Shown here piece by piece: positions 5,891-7,884 of a DNA stretch of 7,884 nt. This stretch comes from Patescibacteria group bacterium (GTDB lineage Bacteria > Patescibacteriota > Minisyncoccia > Phycocordibacterales > PALSA-1337). Location of the stretch: contig JAGWNR010000026.1 of the NCBI GenBank assembly GCA_028871265.1, positions 1-7,884 on the forward strand, read 5' to 3'. Under the pieces are notes generated by a model. It had not been told where the DNA came from. It worked only from the letters and a program-made list of their open reading frames with translations, and made no database searches. Every line of letters starts with the position of its first letter. Position 1 is the first letter of the stretch. The translations under genes were made by a program, and so were the position numbers.

Positions 5891-5919
5891 TTGCAATTTT
5901 ACACAATACCTGCTAGCAT
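5891..5919 (+). promoter_or_regulatory. Promoter of the ATPase-RloB operon
   Basis: TTGCAA at 5891-5896 and TAGCAT at 5914-5919 are 17 bases apart, with an extended TGc before the -10 (5911-5913). Transcription would begin near 5926, giving a leader of about 25 bases to the ATG at 5951. No separate promoter is evident before the second gene, so one transcript probably covers both. Confidence 0.5.
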
Positions 5920-5950
5920 GGGCATTGTCGCAATCTAATTATTAAATACC

Positions 5951-7165
5951 ATGATCCATTCACTTTCTTGCAAAAATTTTTACTCGTTCGGTGAATTGAC
6001 CACTCTAGACTTCACCATTAACGACAATGCACCGAAAAACAACGGGTATTTCACGACGGGTTCGGGAACGCGTCTGTCAAAAGTAGAAGCCGTGATCGGC
6101 CCGAATGCTTCCGGCAAGACAAATCTCTTGCGCGTGTTGCCGTTTTTGAAATGGTTGATCGTCGACTCCTTCAACATGAATCCGGAGGCTCCTATTTTGG
6201 TGCAATCGTTTGCCTTTGGACCAGACAAGGATAAGCCGATAGAACTGTCGGTGGAATTCGAAATCAACGACAAGATCTATGAGTACGATTTCATTCTGAA
6301 CAAGCAAAAGATCATTTCCGAGAAGCTTGAAAGCACCAGCTTCGTCAAAGAGAAGAAGGCGACCAAGAAATTATTCTCTCGAACATGGAATGAAACGTCC
6401 GCGCGATATGATTTCAAGGATACGAATTTTGATCTGCCTAAAGGTTTTGAGACGGCGCTGCGATTAAACGCTGGTGTTGTCGGTTCGGCGGCGCGATTGA
6501 ATCATTCCGAGAGCAAAGAGATCATCTCATTCTGGCAGATGCTGGAGACGAATACCGTTGAAGGCGGTTCGTTGCGTGACCCCTTGTCGCAAGCATCCGT
6601 ACCGCACTGGTTCGAAGTCCTGATGTACTATAGCGATAACGATGTCCTTAAAAAAGAGGCTGAAAAACTACTCTCGCGTTTCGATCTGGGCTTGGACGGA
6701 ATATCGATAGACAAGAAGCAGATGGGAAATGGCATGATGAAGATCGATGTCCAAGGACTCCACCTTTTTAAGGGGCAGAAACAGCAGCTACCGATTCAAT
6801 ATGAATCAGCCGGAACGAAACAATTGTTCATCCTGCTGAAGACGATCTTGAAAGTGCTCGGTCAAGGGGGTATTGCCGTGCTTGATGAGATTGACATCAA
6901 TCTCCACCCGGAAATGGTTCTGGCATTATTCGATTTGTTCATTGATCCTCACACGAATGCCAAGAACGCGCAGCTTCTTCTTTCAACGCACAGCCATCTG
7001 ATCTTGAGCAAGTTAGATAAGTATCAGATCATACTGGTCGAAAAGAATGAAGACGGGGTCAGCGAATCGTGGCGCTTGGACGAAATGGGCAGTGATGTTC
7101 GAGCCGATGACAATTATTACGCGAAGTACATAGCCGGCGCTTATGGTGCGGTGCCTAAGATATAA
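5951..7165 (+). CDS. rloA: AAA/ABC-type ATPase (AAA_15/AAA_21, COG1106-like), partner of an RloB protein
   Basis: The product has 404 residues. Walker A is GPNASGKT (50-57). The N-terminus MIHSLSCKNFYSFGE is the usual first strand of SMC/RecF-like ATPases. An ABC-signature-like ESAGTKQ lies at 285-291, Walker B is GIAVLDEID (307-315) with catalytic Glu313, NLHP follows at 317-320, and the switch His347 lies in LLLSTHSH. The region between (about 110-280) is lineage-specific and carries no motif I recognise. The end YYAKYIAGAYGAVP is typical of RloA-like proteins. In known systems of this layout (RloAB, AbiL, and the analogous PARIS) the ATPase senses or holds and the Toprim partner acts on nucleic acid. 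That role is inferred here. The partner gene starts five bases after the TAA, which supports one operon. The symbol is given at family level. Confidence 0.85.
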   Translation: MIHSLSCKNFYSFGELTTLDFTINDNAPKNNGYFTTGSGTRLSKVEAVIGPNASGKTNLLRVLPFLKWLIVDSFNMNPEAPILVQSFAFGPDKDKPIELSVEFEINDKIYEYDFILNKQKIISEKLESTSFVKEKKATKKLFSRTWNETSARYDFKDTNFDLPKGFETALRLNAGVVGSAARLNHSESKEIISFWQMLETNTVEGGSLRDPLSQASVPHWFEVLMYYSDNDVLKKEAEKLLSRFDLGLDGISIDKKQMGNGMMKIDVQGLHLFKGQKQQLPIQYESAGTKQLFILLKTILKVLGQGGIAVLDEIDINLHPEMVLALFDLFIDPHTNAKNAQLLLSTHSHLILSKLDKYQIILVEKNEDGVSESWRLDEMGSDVRADDNYYAKYIAGAYGAVPKI

Positions 7166-7170
7166 TCACC

Positions 7171-7710
7171 ATGTCACGCACCAACCCGCTCAAAAAGAAA
7201 CGTCGCGCCGCCAGCCGGACCCTGCTCATGTACGGAGAGGGCTTTGAAGACGAAACATTTTTGAAGTATCTCAAGAGATTGTATTCCCGAGATAGCGGTG
7301 TTGGGGTAACGATACGAAATGGCAAGGGAGGTCATCCGGCTGACGTTGTCATAAACGCGGCAAATCAGCCAGGTGAATTTAGCCAGAGGATAGTCATACT
7401 AGACAATGACGCGTCGGAAGCTGACATGAATCTGGCTAGACAAGAGGCAAAGAAACGTAATATCACCCTTCTCGAGAATACGCCGTGTCTGGAAGCGCTC
7501 CTGCTCGCCATTCTGAACGATGGCAAAAGCTATGCCGATAAGCAGTCAGCATGGTGCAAGAAAGAATTCGAATCAAATCATCTCGATTCAAAGAAGAGAA
7601 CGGAGATTAGGGAATACGAGAAGATTTTTCCACAAACTTTACTCAACACTGTCCGACCAAAGATTCCTGGACTCAATGAAATAATCTTGCTAATGGAAGG
7701 AAAAGGATAG
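7171..7710 (+). CDS. rloB: RloB-like Toprim-fold protein, putative nuclease effector
   Basis: The product has 179 residues, in the range of RloB family proteins. After a basic N-terminus (KKKRR, 8-12), LLMYGEGFEDETFLKYL (18-34) carries the Toprim-type glutamate (Glu23, with Glu26). RIVILDNDAS (73-82) gives the acidic DxD motif (Asp78, Asp80). LLENTPCLEALLLAIL (100-115) corresponds to the (N/T)PCxExxLL signature that I associate with RloB. The C-terminal part (about 120-179) is charged and helical. Toprim folds cut or join nucleic acid with bound metal, and in AbiL/PARIS-like systems this protein is the likely toxic effector. It follows the ATPase gene by five bases, so the two are surely co-expressed. 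The start context is caccATGt. TATAAT at 7161-7166 is too close to the ATG to serve as its promoter and has no -35. Confidence 0.82.
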   Translation: MSRTNPLKKKRRAASRTLLMYGEGFEDETFLKYLKRLYSRDSGVGVTIRNGKGGHPADVVINAANQPGEFSQRIVILDNDASEADMNLARQEAKKRNITLLENTPCLEALLLAILNDGKSYADKQSAWCKKEFESNHLDSKKRTEIREYEKIFPQTLLNTVRPKIPGLNEIILLMEGKG

Positions 7711-7742
7711 CCTAAATATCGACACCACAACACATTGTCCAT

Positions 7743-7779
7743 ACTGTCTTTAGAGAGACGGTGGGATTTTCCTATTTTT
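7743..7779 (+). terminator. Possible terminator of the ATPase-RloB operon
   Basis: actgtct 7743-7749 pairs with agacggt 7756-7762 (seven pairs, one G-T) around ttagag. T-rich sequence follows (tttt 7767-7770 and ttttt 7775-7779) but is interrupted by gggа/cc-type bases, so termination would be weak. It lies 32 bases after the RloB stop. Confidence 0.35.
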
Positions 7780-7781
7780 GA

Positions 7782-7822
7782 TATCCACCTTATCCAAAGT
7801 TTGGATATTGAAGGATTGGATA
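7782..7822 (+). promoter_or_regulatory. Candidate operator: four TATCCA half-sites
   Basis: TATCCA occurs at 7782-7787 and 7791-7796, and its inverse TGGATA at 7802-7807 and 7817-7822. The inner pair is part of a perfect palindrome, tatccaaa 7791-7798 and tttggata 7800-7807, around a single G. The set lies 16 to 56 bases before the start of a putative helix-turn-helix gene at 7838, where an autoregulatory operator would be expected. A further inverted repeat, gaccat 7823-7828 with atggtc 7838-7843, covers the start codon. Confidence 0.5.
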
Positions 7823-7837
7823 GACCATTGTATCATC

Positions 7838-7884
7838 ATGGTCAAGTCGATCCATACAAAAGAGTACGCCTATTTCGTAGGCAG
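7838..7884 (+). CDS. Start of a gene, probably an XRE-type helix-turn-helix regulator (3' end outside window)
   Basis: From the ATG at 7838 the frame stays open to the window edge and reads MVKSIHTKEYAYFVG. Many XRE-family regulators start with K-x-(I/L)-(H/Y)-T-K-E-Y followed by a helix leading into the DNA-binding domain, so this is the best guess, but only 15 residues are visible and the domain itself is outside. No Shine-Dalgarno sequence precedes it. The half-site cluster directly upstream supports a DNA-binding, self-regulated product. A small hairpin (gccta 7868-7872 with taggc 7878-7882) falls in the coding part and is probably chance. Confidence 0.45.
   Translation, partial: MVKSIHTKEYAYFVG

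Noticed and set aside
5458..5906. Open frames on both strands overlapping the tRNA and the GC-rich gap (60-83 codons)
   Set aside because: The translations are Arg/Ser/Pro-rich low-complexity text caused by the tRNA and the repeats. They have no ribosome site and no recognisable domain.
7161..7166. Perfect TATAAT just before the RloB start
   Set aside because: It overlaps the stop codon of the ATPase gene, has no -35 at the right distance, and would start transcription inside the RloB gene.
1..7710. No TGA among nine stop codons, suggesting TGA recoding as in Gracilibacteria/Absconditabacteria
   Set aside because: All genes are full length and need no in-frame TGA; glycine is encoded by GGN throughout. 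With nine stops, absence of TGA can be chance.
7868..7882. Hairpin gccta/taggc at the window end as start of a tRNA or terminator
   Set aside because: It lies inside the open frame of the putative regulator, is only five pairs long, and nothing beyond it is visible.

Overview
The window reads as chromosomal sequence from a small-genome bacterium, most likely of the Candidate Phyla Radiation / Patescibacteria (Parcubacteria-like). This assignment is an inference from gene content and style: a groES-groEL pair, a membrane-anchored extracytoplasmic protein with a GFSVNYP-type domain, LemA and HtpX, a free-standing SWIB/MDM2-domain protein, compact spacing, all genes on the + strand, and start codons almost without Shine-Dalgarno sequences. 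The standard genetic code fits. The nine stop codons seen are TAA or TAG, never TGA, but no gene needs an internal TGA to be read as sense.

Layout. Positions 1-153 are the end of groES and 297-1937 are groEL. The 143-base spacer between them is mostly one long nested hairpin. Positions 1989-2684 encode an anchored secreted protein with its own good promoter. Positions 2741-5033 hold lemA and htpX, which are often neighbours in bacteria. Here they are separated by a more AT-rich NYN-domain RNase-like gene (3459-4106), which is preceded by a promoter, a UUCG-capped hairpin and an intrinsic terminator. That arrangement looks like a small RNA or attenuator. Positions 5091-5348 encode a SWIB protein ending at a clear terminator, followed by tRNA-Ser(GGA) at 5460-5544.

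Downstream of the tRNA the character changes. About 400 bases without a gene contain direct and inverted repeats, a 14-bp hairpin with a G-rich loop, and further G-runs. Then comes a two-gene module: an AAA/ABC-type ATPase (5951-7165) and a Toprim-like RloB-family protein (7171-7710). Such ATPase plus RloB/Toprim pairs (RloAB, AbiL; PARIS is analogous) are known or suspected phage-defence systems. After it, 7838-7884 looks like the first 15 codons of an XRE-type helix-turn-helix gene. Just upstream of that start lie four TATCCA half-sites arranged as two direct and two inverted copies, which could be an operator.

How the parts fit together. The left two thirds are protein folding and envelope quality control (GroESL, LemA, HtpX) with one possible RNase insertion. 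The right third, starting at the tRNA, looks like a small accessory island with a defence module and a possible regulator. The best candidates for something undescribed are the ATPase/RloB module in this lineage, the RNA-like element with the NYN gene, and the structured groES-groEL spacer.
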